Positions 47,686 to 56,115 of a DNA stretch of 64,000 bases are shown here, piece by piece. The notes beneath the pieces are model-generated. The model was not told where the DNA came from. It saw only the letters and a list, made by a program, of their open reading frames with translations, and did no database searches. The position numbers and the translations under genes were made by a program. This DNA comes from Rhizobium sp. Leaf262 (GTDB lineage Bacteria; Pseudomonadota; Alphaproteobacteria; Rhizobiales; Rhizobiaceae). Position 1 is the stretch's first letter, and every line of letters begins with the position of its first letter. The stretch is from contig NZ_LMMM01000007.1 in assembly GCF_001422245.1 (NCBI RefSeq), positions 184,225 to 248,224 of the forward strand, written 5' to 3'.

Positions 47686-48926
47686 GCGACAGCCGAGAGT
47701 TTTTGCTTGTCGCCCGAGAGACGGTCGATCATGAAATCTGAATACCAGTTCACGAACTGCATGACGCCGCCCTCATCTTCCATCGAATAAGGGCCGGGCT
47801 CATAGGCAGGCGAGCGGATGCCGAAAGCGTTTTCTTCAACGATGCGGCGGTCCTGATCGTTGGTCTCGTTCCAGACATGCGTCAGGTCTTCCAGATCGTA
47901 ATCCACACCTTCCACGGCGTCCTTGTGTACCAGCCACTTGGTCGTGACCTGCGTTTCCTGCGGGCCGAGCGGCAGCACGCGGAAGGAAATCAGGTGGTCG
48001 CCCAGGAAGTGGTTCCAGGTCGTGGGGTAGTGGAACAGAAGCAGCGCGCCGATATGATCGATGGTCACATCGTCAGACAGCGGGCGGCGCACGGCGCGCT
48101 TTCCGGACATCGTGTAGCTCTCCGCTTCGCCGATCAGCGGCATGCGGGCCACGCGGAACTGACCCTTAGGGTCGATCTTGAAGCGGCTGGGCAGACCGGC
48201 AGCTTCGCAGCGCGCCCAGTGGCCGCCGATTTCCGGATCGCTCGCGCCGCCATCTGTGCCGGTCACGCTGGGGTTTTCCGGGTAGGTGCGGCAGAGTTCC
48301 GGGTGATTTGCGGCGCAATGGTAGCACTCGCGGTTGTTTTCCCACACCAGCTTCCAGTTACCCTTTTCGATAATGGTGCTTTCATGGGCGACCTTGGCCT
48401 CCCAGATGCGGTGGGGAGCCATATAGGCTTCAACCTCTGCCCGCACGGGTGCGAAATCCATCGGCTCATTGGCCAGACAGATGAAGACGTAACCGGCAAC
48501 GGATTCGCAGGCTATCGGCTTCAGGCCGAAGTTTTCCTTGTTGAAATCCTCGCCCATGTGGCGGGCAAACAGCAGCTTGCCATCCAGATCATAGGTCCAC
48601 TGGTGATAGGGGCAGACGAGACGGGCGGACTGGCCCTTCTGGCTGGTGCAGACGCGTGAACCGCGGTGACGGCAGGAATTGTGGAAGGCGCGGATGGTGC
48701 CATCCTTGCCGCGGACGATGACGACGGCATATTCGCCGATCTGCACGGTGAGATAGGTTCCGGCCTTCGGCACTTCGCAATCATGCGCCACGAACAGCCA
48801 GTCGCGGTACCAAATGTTTTCCATATCCAGCTGGAAATACTCTTGATCCACGTAGAAAGGCTGCTCCAGCGTGAAGCCCTCACGACGGTTTTTCAGTTGG
48901 CGCAATACGGTTTCACGCAAATCCAT
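47682..48926 (-). CDS. gbcA: Glycine betaine monooxygenase, Rieske oxygenase subunit (GbcA-like)
   Basis: The 414-residue protein is a Rieske non-heme iron oxygenase alpha subunit. The Rieske site is CRHRGSRVCTSQKG to CPYHQWTYDLDGKLLF, and the mononuclear iron site is NRECYHCAANHPEL. The stretch KWLVHKDAVEGVDYD and NDQDRRIVEENAFGI matches what I know of Pseudomonas GbcA, which demethylates glycine betaine to dimethylglycine. I chose the ATG at 48926 with GAGGA seven bases upstream. No dimethylglycine or sarcosine oxidase gene lies next to it. Confidence 0.88.
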   Translation of the reverse strand: MDLRETVLRQLKNRREGFTLEQPFYVDQEYFQLDMENIWYRDWLFVAHDCEVPKAGTYLTVQIGEYAVVIVRGKDGTIRAFHNSCRHRGSRVCTSQKGQSARLVCPYHQWTYDLDGKLLFARHMGEDFNKENFGLKPIACESVAGYVFICLANEPMDFAPVRAEVEAYMAPHRIWEAKVAHESTIIEKGNWKLVWENNRECYHCAANHPELCRTYPENPSVTGTDGGASDPEIGGHWARCEAAGLPSRFKIDPKGQFRVARMPLIGEAESYTMSGKRAVRRPLSDDVTIDHIGALLLFHYPTTWNHFLGDHLISFRVLPLGPQETQVTTKWLVHKDAVEGVDYDLEDLTHVWNETNDQDRRIVEENAFGIRSPAYEPGPYSMEDEGGVMQFVNWYSDFMIDRLSGDKQKLSAVA

Positions 48927-49251
48927 GGCCATGTCCTCGAAAAGTCGCGGCGCGCCTCCAGAGCATCTTCCCGCGTTAACTGGAATTATCTAACCATTCG
49001 CACCGCGCTTCAGCACCACATACAGCGACATCGGCTTCCGCATTGGCGACAATTTGCGACATGTCGCATAAAGGCAATAGCCCGTAATTTCGTTTCGAAA
49101 ACAGCGGCTTATTGTCCGTTTACCGGAAAAATCCGTCGCAATATGACGCAAAAGACGCCGTTGCCAATCCTTAACATCTACCATGCCGCAACAAGGGATT
49201 TTTAACCCCCTTGCCTTAAAAACATGTGGACAGGCAACAGGAGTTCTCCCG
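48927..49251. other. Divergent intergenic region between gbcA and the gene at 49252
   Basis: This 325-base stretch has no supported gene. It holds the 14-base palindrome at 49055, related half-sites CGTCGCA (49134-49140) and TGACGCA (49144-49150), and the promoters of both divergent genes. Confidence 0.55.
49055..49068. promoter_or_regulatory. Perfect palindrome near gbcA
   Basis: TGCGACATGTCGCA is a perfect 14-base palindrome, 129 bases before the gbcA start codon. Related half-sites (CGTCGCA, TGACGCA) recur about 70 bases away. Betaine oxygenase genes are often under AraC-type activators, so an activator site is plausible. Confidence 0.45.
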
Positions 49252-49860
49252 ATGGAGAAGGGAACGCAAATCCGCTACTTTGATGCGAACGCACGCAAGG
49301 TGGCACCTGCTCGGTCCAAAACCGCCCACTCGGATTTTTTGCGCACTGGTAAAATTGCCCGCTATGAGCAAAAATTCATACCGCCCGAGCCCCGCTATCT
49401 GACGCATGATCAGGTTGCGGAAATCACCGGTCGCAAGCTTCAGGCCGCCGGAGAAATGACCCATTCCCGGCTCGATTCCTTTCACAGTTCGATCCGCTTT
49501 CCCAAAATGGTGTTTCACCGCACCATCGAAGAACTGCCGCATCTGGGCTACTGCCATGTGACCGCGTCCCGCACCAGTTTCGATGCGCGCACGCCGGTGC
49601 TGTTTTCCTTCTACTTCGCCAATTTCTTTTCCGAACTGTGCGGCGACGAGCAATTCTTCGAAAACATCGATCCGCGCCAGTCGCGCATGTATTTCGCCAT
49701 CGCCATGGATATGGCCAGTGACAAAACGGTGCAGATTAACAAATCCGTCCATCGCGATGGTCTACTGTTTCGCACCAGCGACCCGAAAATTGCGCTCAAA
49801 AACGTGCTGATGCTGGGCACGCGCTCCAATGAAATGCGCAAGTTCATCCGCACACTCTAG
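49252..49860 (+). CDS. Protein of unknown function (rhizobial conserved-type)
   Basis: The 202-residue soluble-looking protein has no signal peptide and no membrane helix. It starts MEKGTQIRYFDANARK and has the segments RYLTHDQVAEITGRKLQAAGEMTHSRLD and SFYFANFFSELCGDEQFFEN. Two cysteines are scattered and no catalytic motif is seen. AGGAG lies eight bases before the ATG at 49252; upstream in-frame codons lack this. It is divergent from gbcA. It may belong to a Rhizobiales-only family, which I cannot confirm here. Confidence 0.7.
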   Translation: MEKGTQIRYFDANARKVAPARSKTAHSDFLRTGKIARYEQKFIPPEPRYLTHDQVAEITGRKLQAAGEMTHSRLDSFHSSIRFPKMVFHRTIEELPHLGYCHVTASRTSFDARTPVLFSFYFANFFSELCGDEQFFENIDPRQSRMYFAIAMDMASDKTVQINKSVHRDGLLFRTSDPKIALKNVLMLGTRSNEMRKFIRTL

Positions 49861-49965
49861 GCCTGCGCCGCAAACGGCTTTCCAATCCGGCTGAAAACCT
49901 CTAAAGCATGCCGCGCAAAACCGTGCGGCGCTTGTCAGCGACGCGCATCATTGGGTGCAGCATTT

Positions 49966-50943
49966 ATGGCGCGTCATATACACATCGGACAGGACAGGCA
50001 GACGGCGCTTCGCGAGGCAGTCGACGTGCTGTCGTCCGGCCATCCTGTCGCCATTCCGACAGAGACGGTCTATGGCCTTGCCGCCGATGCGACAAACCCT
50101 GCTGCCATTACCCGCATCTACGAAACCAAGGGCCGCCCGCAGTTCAACCCGCTGATCTGCCATATGGCCAGCATCACCATGGCGGAAGAGTACGCGATCT
50201 TCGATCCGATCTCGCGTAAACTGGCCGAAGCCTTCTGGCCGGGACCGCTGACACTCATCCTGCCGCTAAAGCCGGGACGCACGATCCATGCACTGGCGAC
50301 GGCGGGGCTCGATACCGTCGGCATCCGCATTCCAAAGGGTTTTGCGAGCGACCTGATCGCCGCTTTCGGAAAACCGCTGGCCGCCCCCAGCGCCAACAGT
50401 TCCGGCAAGATCAGCTCCACCAGCGCCGCCCATGTGGAGGCGGATCTTGGGGGGAAGGTCAGCCTTATCCTGGATGGCGGCTCCGCACCTGTCGGCGTGG
50501 AATCCACCATCATCAAGGTAGAGGCCAACGGCACCGTGCGGCTGTTGCGGCCCGGTGGGCTCGTCGCAGAGGAGATCGAACGGGTCATCGGCCTCACGCT
50601 CATCCGCCCGGAAAAGGCATCCGCTGCCATCGAAGCCCCCGGCATGCTAGCCTCGCATTATGCGCCCGGTGCATCCGTGCGGCTGAATGCTATGTCCGTC
50701 GAAAAGGGCGAGGCGTTGATCCGTTTCGGTGGCAAGCCTGTCGCCGGGGAAGAGGATGCAGCAATCGTCCTCGATCTCAGCGCCAGCGGCGATCTTGCGG
50801 AAGCGGCGGCCAATCTCTTCGATCACCTCAAGACGGCCGATGCCAGCGGTACTGGTAGCATCGCGATTACGCCTATTCCTGAAACAGGACTTGGCGAAGC
50901 CATCAACGACCGGCTGGCGCGTGCCGCAGCCCCCCGCCCCTGA
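49966..50943 (+). CDS. L-threonylcarbamoyladenylate synthase (Sua5/YrdC family)
   Basis: The 325-residue protein joins an N-terminal YrdC domain (about 1-200) with a C-terminal Sua5 domain (about 220-325). It makes threonylcarbamoyl-AMP for the t6A37 modification of tRNAs that read ANN codons. The YrdC site is PIPTETVYGLAADATN-like (here VAIPTETVYGLAADATN), with KGRPQFNPL and SANSSGKISST. I chose the ATG at 49966; the frame begins at a TTG at 49951. It lies 20 bases before the FAD-linked dehydrogenase gene. Confidence 0.93.
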   Translation: MARHIHIGQDRQTALREAVDVLSSGHPVAIPTETVYGLAADATNPAAITRIYETKGRPQFNPLICHMASITMAEEYAIFDPISRKLAEAFWPGPLTLILPLKPGRTIHALATAGLDTVGIRIPKGFASDLIAAFGKPLAAPSANSSGKISSTSAAHVEADLGGKVSLILDGGSAPVGVESTIIKVEANGTVRLLRPGGLVAEEIERVIGLTLIRPEKASAAIEAPGMLASHYAPGASVRLNAMSVEKGEALIRFGGKPVAGEEDAAIVLDLSASGDLAEAAANLFDHLKTADASGTGSIAITPIPETGLGEAINDRLARAAAPRP

Positions 50944-50963
50944 CAAATCCCCGCGAGGACCTC

Positions 50964-52394
50964 ATGACGACGATTGCTCTGCCCGATGATCTGATCCAGC
51001 GTTTCGTGACCATCGTCGGTGAGAAAAATGCCGTGCGCGATCAGGCCGATCTGGCCCCGCATCTGGTGGAAAATCGCGGCCTCTATAAAGGCGCCTCGCC
51101 GTTACTGCTGAAGCCGGCCACGACGGAAGAGGTCGCAGCCATCATGAAGCTCGCTAGCGAAACCGGCACGGCCATCGTTCCACAGACGGGTAACACCGGC
51201 CTTGTCGGCGGGCAGACGCCGCGCAGCGATGCCAGCGACGTCATTCTGTCTCTGGAACGTATGAGCCGCGTGCGCGATATCGATCCCGTCGCCAATGTCA
51301 TTGTCGTGGATGGCGGCTGCATTCTGGATACCGTCCATCAGGCTGCCGACAAGGTGGAGCGCATGTTTCCTCTGTCGCTGGGGTCGCAAGGCTCCTGCCG
51401 CATCGGCGGCAACCTCGCCACAAATGCAGGCGGCACCGCTGTTCTGGCCTATGGCAATATGCGGCAATTGTGCCTCGGGCTTGAGGTCGTTCTGCCGACG
51501 GGTGAAATCTGGAACGGCCTTCGCCGCCTTAAGAAAGACAATACGGGCTATGATCTGCGCGATCTCTTCATCGGCTCGGAAGGCACACTGGGCGTCATTA
51601 CCGGTGCCGTGCTGAAACTGTTTCCGAAGCCAAAGGGCCACCAAGTTGCCTTTGCAGGGCTCAACTCACCAGAAGATGCCCTCACCTTGTTCGACCGCGC
51701 CTCGACGCTGTGCGGTGCGGCGCTGACCGGCTTCGAACTGATGCCGCGCATTGGTATCGAGTTCACTGCCAAGCATATTCCCGGCGTGCGCGATCCCTTG
51801 GACACGCCACATCCGTGGTATGCGCTGATCGACATCTCGACGTCTGACACCGCAGAAACCGCACAGACCATGATCGAGACCCTGCTGGAGCAAGGCTTCG
51901 AGGCCGGTATCGTGCAGGATGCGGTCATTGCCGCCTCCGAAGCGCAGCGTCAGGCGCTATGGCACATGCGCGAAAGCATGTCGGATGCGCAAAAGCCGGA
52001 GGGCGGCTCCATCAAGCATGACGTGTCCGTGCCTGTCTCGAAAATCCCTGAATTCATGGCGGAAGCCGAAGCTGGCGTTTTGCAGGCTATTCCGGGTGCG
52101 CGCATCTGCGCCTTCGGGCATTTGGGCGATGGCAATATTCACTACAACATTTCCCAGCCTGTTGGTGCTGACAAGGCCGGGTTCATCGCCCGCTGGCGCG
52201 AGATCAACCACATCGTCCACGGCATCGTGCTTTCTCATGGTGGTTCGATTTCTGCCGAACACGGCATCGGTCAGTTAAAACGTGACGAGCTTGCCGATAT
52301 TCGCCCCGGTATCGAAATGGACCTGATGCGCCGAATCAAGACAGCCTTCGATCCCGCAGGCGTCATGAACCCGGGCAAGGTTGTTCGGATTTAG
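50964..52394 (+). CDS. FAD-linked 2-hydroxyacid dehydrogenase (GlcD/D2HGDH-like)
   Basis: The 476-residue protein is a PCMH-type FAD oxidoreductase. FAD binding is in PQTGNTGLVGGQTP and GSCRIGGNLATNAGG, with GSEGTLGVIT, and the C-terminal domain has FGHLGDGNIHYN and SAEHGIGQLKRDEL, the metal-ligand pair of D-2-hydroxyacid dehydrogenases. It resembles D-lactate and D-2-hydroxyglutarate dehydrogenases. Electrons probably go to the quinone pool or an ETF. It follows the Sua5 gene closely. Confidence 0.88.
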   Translation: MTTIALPDDLIQRFVTIVGEKNAVRDQADLAPHLVENRGLYKGASPLLLKPATTEEVAAIMKLASETGTAIVPQTGNTGLVGGQTPRSDASDVILSLERMSRVRDIDPVANVIVVDGGCILDTVHQAADKVERMFPLSLGSQGSCRIGGNLATNAGGTAVLAYGNMRQLCLGLEVVLPTGEIWNGLRRLKKDNTGYDLRDLFIGSEGTLGVITGAVLKLFPKPKGHQVAFAGLNSPEDALTLFDRASTLCGAALTGFELMPRIGIEFTAKHIPGVRDPLDTPHPWYALIDISTSDTAETAQTMIETLLEQGFEAGIVQDAVIAASEAQRQALWHMRESMSDAQKPEGGSIKHDVSVPVSKIPEFMAEAEAGVLQAIPGARICAFGHLGDGNIHYNISQPVGADKAGFIARWREINHIVHGIVLSHGGSISAEHGIGQLKRDELADIRPGIEMDLMRRIKTAFDPAGVMNPGKVVRI

Positions 52395-52818
52395 GGCGGG
52401 TGTACGCGCATTCTGGCCCGCTGACGTGACCTGATCCCGACACGGCTTTCGCGTCTTTTCCCATCATCCACGCTCATTTTTGGCTTTCGCAATTTTACCG
52501 ATTGCGGACGCGCTTTGCACTGCGCAAGCTGCTTTCAGGCGGAACCTGCGGGGGCAAGGGAAGCGCGGCAAGATGCAGCATGACCGGATTGAGGGATGAT
52601 ATTGGCTGACCGGCTGCCATAAAAAGCCAGCGTGCCAATTCAGGAATTCGAAACCCTATCAGTCTGCGTTTTGCTAACCATTTGGGAATGCAAAGTTTTC
52701 TTAACCTCGATTTTTAAGCTGTATCGAACAAGCGCCCGCTATCTTCTCCCTATCAGAGGACGAAAAGTCCCGGACGAGACCATGAAACGGCTCTCAGGTA
52801 AAACAAGGATAGCATGAT
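52395..52818. other. Long intergenic region before the DUF6101 gene
   Basis: This 424-base stretch has no convincing gene. Its left part is GC-rich and its right part (about 52600-52810) is AT-rich, where a promoter is likely. An open frame from a GTG at 52632 (61 codons) lacks a ribosome site and family likeness. I see no clear terminator and no tRNA; a small RNA cannot be excluded. Confidence 0.4.
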
Positions 52819-53385
52819 ATGACCAACACTGTTCTGAAGCCCGAATGGGCAGGCGCTACTCTCCGGCTAGACCCAACGCGGTTTCCGCAGCAGCTCACCT
52901 ATGGTAAGGACAAGGGTTCAGCCGATGTCGCTATCACGCTCGACGAGCGCGGCGCAGTCCTTCGCAAGGTTTTGAATTCCAGCGGCCTTCCGCTTTCCTT
53001 CGCGCTTCCGGCACGCGCCTTCAAGGGTGTTGCCGCCCGCGCCATCGACCATGGTGACGGACAGGTCACCGTGACGCTCGAACTTCATCATGACGATCCT
53101 GACCTGTGCATTCCGCTGCTGGTGGCGCACGACCTGTGCGACATCGCTGCCGATTGGCGCAGCTGGTCGGAAAAGTATCGCATTCCCATGCTGATGGTCG
53201 AAGCCGATGGCGTTGCCCGCCCGCTGGAAGACCATCTCGGCAATGTCCGCACCAAGACAACGCGCCCACGCCGCCGTCATTCCTACTTTGCAGACCGCCG
53301 CCCGCGCTTCCTCGTGCGCCGCAGCACCGGTTCGCTGGGCATGACCATGCGCATTCAGGGCAAGGAAATCATCGCCCGCAGCTGA
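52819..53385 (+). CDS. DUF6101 family protein
   Basis: The 188-residue protein has no signal peptide. It has a beta-rich N-terminal part (WAGATLRLDPTRFPQQLTY, ALPARAFKGVAARAID) and a basic C-terminal tail (TTRPRRRHSYFADRRPRFLV RRSTG-like) that could bind nucleic acid. It looks like DUF6101, an alphaproteobacterial family of unknown function. An AAGGA stands nine bases before the ATG. A terminator follows. A long upstream region suggests it is transcribed alone. Confidence 0.72.
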   Translation: MTNTVLKPEWAGATLRLDPTRFPQQLTYGKDKGSADVAITLDERGAVLRKVLNSSGLPLSFALPARAFKGVAARAIDHGDGQVTVTLELHHDDPDLCIPLLVAHDLCDIAADWRSWSEKYRIPMLMVEADGVARPLEDHLGNVRTKTTRPRRRHSYFADRRPRFLVRRSTGSLGMTMRIQGKEIIARS

Positions 53386-53407
53386 TCCACCATGCTGCGG
53401 ATAAAAG

Positions 53408-53444
53408 AAAAACCCGGCGCGTTGAAAGACGCAGCCGGGTTTTT
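53408..53444. terminator. Bidirectional terminator
   Basis: A stem AAAAACCCGGC with GCCGGGTTTTT and a loop of about 15 bases lies between the convergent DUF6101 and ubiA genes. A-tract on the left and T-tract on the right allow use from both sides. Confidence 0.88.
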
Positions 53445-53448
53445 CGTA

Positions 53449-54402
53449 TCAGCCAATCACCAGCGGCAAAAGCAGACCGGCGAAAATCAGGAGACCAACG
53501 CGGTTGTTGGATTTGAACAGCGCCAGGCATTGTTCGACATTGTTGATATCCAGCACCTTCACCTGCCGAAACAGCAGGAAGGCGGAAACGAGAAGGCCGA
53601 GATAGCCGATCCAGTTAACACCCGCCGTCAGGAACGCCAGAAAGATGAAGATTAGGGCTGTGCCATAAAGACCGATCAGCCAGCCATGTGTCCTATCTCC
53701 GAACAGAAGCGCGGTCGAACCGATGCCGGCTGCCGTGTCGTCTTCACGGTCCTGATGGGCATAGATTGTGTCATAACCGATCGTCCAGGCGATAGCGCCG
53801 ACGTACAGCAGCAACGGTGAGACGGACAGCGATCCGAATTGACCCGCCCAACCCATCAGCGCACCCCAGGAAAAGGCGAGGCCGAGAAAGAACTGCGGCC
53901 AGTTGGTGAAGCGCTTGGCGAAGGGATAGATCGCCACGAAGACCAGCGAAGACAGGCCGACGAGAATGGCAAAACCGTTGAAGCACAACAGCACCGCAAG
54001 CCCGACCAGCGCCTGAATGACGATGAAAATCTTCGCCTGTTTGCGGCTGACGCGACCCGATGGCAGGGGACGCGAGCGGGTACGCGCCACCGCCATATCG
54101 ATCTTGTGATCGACCAGATCATTATAGGTGCAGCCCGCACCGCGCATGGCGACAGAACCGGCAAAAAACAGGAAGAGGTGGAAGAACAACAGGCCCCAGG
54201 AAAAGGTGCCGAGATGCATCGCGGCATTGGCCGCCATCGCTGCCGACCAGAAGCACGGCCACATCAGCAATTCCCAGCCGATGGGGCGGTCCCAGCGGGC
54301 CAGCTGCGCATAGGGCCAAAGGGTCCTCGGCAACATCCGATAGACCCAATTGTTGGATGGCGCGTCGGAAACGCGGCCGGAAAGATCACTTTGGTCAACC
54401 AT
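53449..54402 (-). CDS. ubiA: 4-hydroxybenzoate polyprenyltransferase
   Basis: The 317-residue membrane protein attaches the polyprenyl chain to 4-hydroxybenzoate in ubiquinone synthesis. The first Asp-rich motif is YNDLVDHKIDMAVARTRSRPLPSG-like (core NDLVDHKID) and the second is YDTIYAHQDREDD. About eight or nine helices are seen. CFA synthase follows upstream on the same strand with a 68-base gap. It is in the same fold family as CtaB at 10.4 kb. Confidence 0.95.
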   Translation of the reverse strand: MVDQSDLSGRVSDAPSNNWVYRMLPRTLWPYAQLARWDRPIGWELLMWPCFWSAAMAANAAMHLGTFSWGLLFFHLFLFFAGSVAMRGAGCTYNDLVDHKIDMAVARTRSRPLPSGRVSRKQAKIFIVIQALVGLAVLLCFNGFAILVGLSSLVFVAIYPFAKRFTNWPQFFLGLAFSWGALMGWAGQFGSLSVSPLLLYVGAIAWTIGYDTIYAHQDREDDTAAGIGSTALLFGDRTHGWLIGLYGTALIFIFLAFLTAGVNWIGYLGLLVSAFLLFRQVKVLDINNVEQCLALFKSNNRVGLLIFAGLLLPLVIG

Positions 54403-54470
54403 ATCAAGCGTTCTACGCTTGGCGTTTACAAAGCGTCAAGCAAAGACCGCAGGTGCGAAGTCGCACCCCA

Positions 54471-55727
54471 TCAAAACAGAACTTTTTCCAATGGTGGCCG
54501 TGTCTTTTCGAAGTTCAGCAATCGCGCTTCGTTGCGTGCAATGTAGTCGCGATTATCCGGAACCACATCTTTGCGTTTTGCTAGCTGTATCTGGAAAATA
54601 TAGAAATTCTCGTGGGTAAAGGCCATTTCAGACCCGGCCAGATAGAATTCCCACATGCGGAAGAAGCGTTCGTCGTAGAGAGCGATGGCCTCTGCCCTGT
54701 TGGCGACGAACCGTTCCCGCCATGCACGAAGCGTGTGGGCGTAATGCATCGGCAGGATTTCGATATCGCGCACCAAAAGGCCCGACTTTTCAACCGCTGG
54801 CAAAACCTCTGCCAGTGAGGGGATATAGCCGCCGGGGAAAATATATTTTTCGATGAATGGATTGGTGGCGAGTGCCGGATAGGGCTGGCCGATGGAATGC
54901 AGCAGCATCACGCCGTTTTCAGCCAGCAATTCTGCGGCCTTGCCGAAATATTCGCGGTAATGGGTTGGCCCGACATGTTCGAACATGCCGACTGAAACGA
55001 TGCGGTCGAAAGGTCGCGCAGCAGACAGATAGCGATAATCCTGCAATTCGAAACGCAGCTTATCCGCCAACCCCCGTTTCTGCGCTCGGTCGCGCGAGAC
55101 CCGCAACTGTTCTTCGCTGAGCGTGATGCCGGTTACGTCCACATCGGAGCTTTCGGCCAGATACATGGCCATGCCGCCCCAGCCGGAGCCGATTTCTAGA
55201 ATGCGCTGGCCCGGTTGTGGCATCAGCTTTGCCGCAATGTGCCGCTTCTTGGCGACCTGTGCTTCATAAAGGCTGATGCCCGGCGGATTGAAATAGGCGC
55301 AGGAATATTGCCAGTCCTCATCCAGAAACAGATCGAACAGCTTGGCGCTGAGATCGTAATGGTGGGCGACATTGTCCTTGTTGTGATTGACCGGCAGATG
55401 CATCTTGATGCGGGCGGCAATGATGCGTGCCATGCCGCGCCAGATCATGCCGAAGGTCAGGGCTTCGCTCAGCGTGTTGCTCTTGATCAACGCCAGAAAG
55501 TCATAGATGTCGCCTTCAACGACAGCCATGCGACCTTCCATGAACATTTCGGCCAGCTTCAGCGCGGGATCGGCGGCAATCTCATCCATCGCGGCATTAT
55601 CGGTGAAGTTGAGAGCGACCTTTTTGCCGGTACCGTCGCCAAAGACATGAAGACCATCGGGACCGGTGACGACAAGATTGCCGGTCTTGACTATTTTTCC
55701 AAGCAGAGCATGCAGAGACGAGGCCAT
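54471..55727 (-). CDS. cfa: Cyclopropane-fatty-acyl-phospholipid synthase
   Basis: The 418-residue protein uses SAM to add a methylene bridge to unsaturated membrane fatty acids. The SAM site is ILEIGSGWGGMAMYLAES with GITLSEEQL; the DEDWQYSCAYFNP and FEHVGPTHYREYF segments match the bicarbonate and active-site regions. It has no membrane helix. GGGGGTGAA precedes the ATG. It is not clearly in an operon with ubiA. Confidence 0.94.
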   Translation of the reverse strand: MASSLHALLGKIVKTGNLVVTGPDGLHVFGDGTGKKVALNFTDNAAMDEIAADPALKLAEMFMEGRMAVVEGDIYDFLALIKSNTLSEALTFGMIWRGMARIIAARIKMHLPVNHNKDNVAHHYDLSAKLFDLFLDEDWQYSCAYFNPPGISLYEAQVAKKRHIAAKLMPQPGQRILEIGSGWGGMAMYLAESSDVDVTGITLSEEQLRVSRDRAQKRGLADKLRFELQDYRYLSAARPFDRIVSVGMFEHVGPTHYREYFGKAAELLAENGVMLLHSIGQPYPALATNPFIEKYIFPGGYIPSLAEVLPAVEKSGLLVRDIEILPMHYAHTLRAWRERFVANRAEAIALYDERFFRMWEFYLAGSEMAFTHENFYIFQIQLAKRKDVVPDNRDYIARNEARLLNFEKTRPPLEKVLF

Positions 55728-55875
55728 TTCACCCCCAATAAGCTAAGTCTCACTTATCAATTGAATGCTAAGCTACCGCTTTCATGCAAAGTTTCAAGCG
55801 GGGGTATTTTCAAAAATATTGAATGATTTCAGATTGGTTTTTTGGGTTGTTTTGGGGTTGAAGGATGGAAAGGGT

Positions 55876-56058
55876 GGTGGGTGTGGCTTACCCCCCTCTG
55901 GCCTGCCGGCCATCTCCCCCACAGGTGGGGAGATCGACTCGTGGATAGTTCGCGGCCATCTCGAACGCTGCGGCTGAGTGGGGGCCGTGCGCCCAGCCGA
56001 TCTCCCTCCTTGTGGGGGAGATGCCCGGCAGGGCAGAGGGGGGTAAGCCACACCCACC
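55876..56058. repeat. Large inverted repeat, rhizobial intergenic type
   Basis: Outer arms of about 25 bases are near-perfect inverted copies, beginning GGTGGGTGTGGCTTACCCCC, and inner arms hold GCCATCTCCCCCACA-type and TGGGGGAGATGCC-type copies. The whole is 183 bases. It lies between cfa and tex, in the 388-base gap. The ends are like a commonly seen rhizobial repeat with ggcttacccccctct, different from the GTCATCC family. Confidence 0.72.
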
Positions 56059-56115
56059 GTCATCTAAAACCAACCACCCGCCTCCGGCACGCCGGAAATC
56101 AAGCGTTTTCACCAC

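Noticed and set aside
52690..52725. Possible CtrA site (TTAACC with a later TTTTTAA)
   Set aside because: The spacing between TTAA halves is nine bases, not the seven of the CtrA consensus.
52632..52817. 61-codon frame before DUF6101
   Set aside because: It has a GTG start, no ribosome site and no likeness; its end overlaps the DUF6101 leader.
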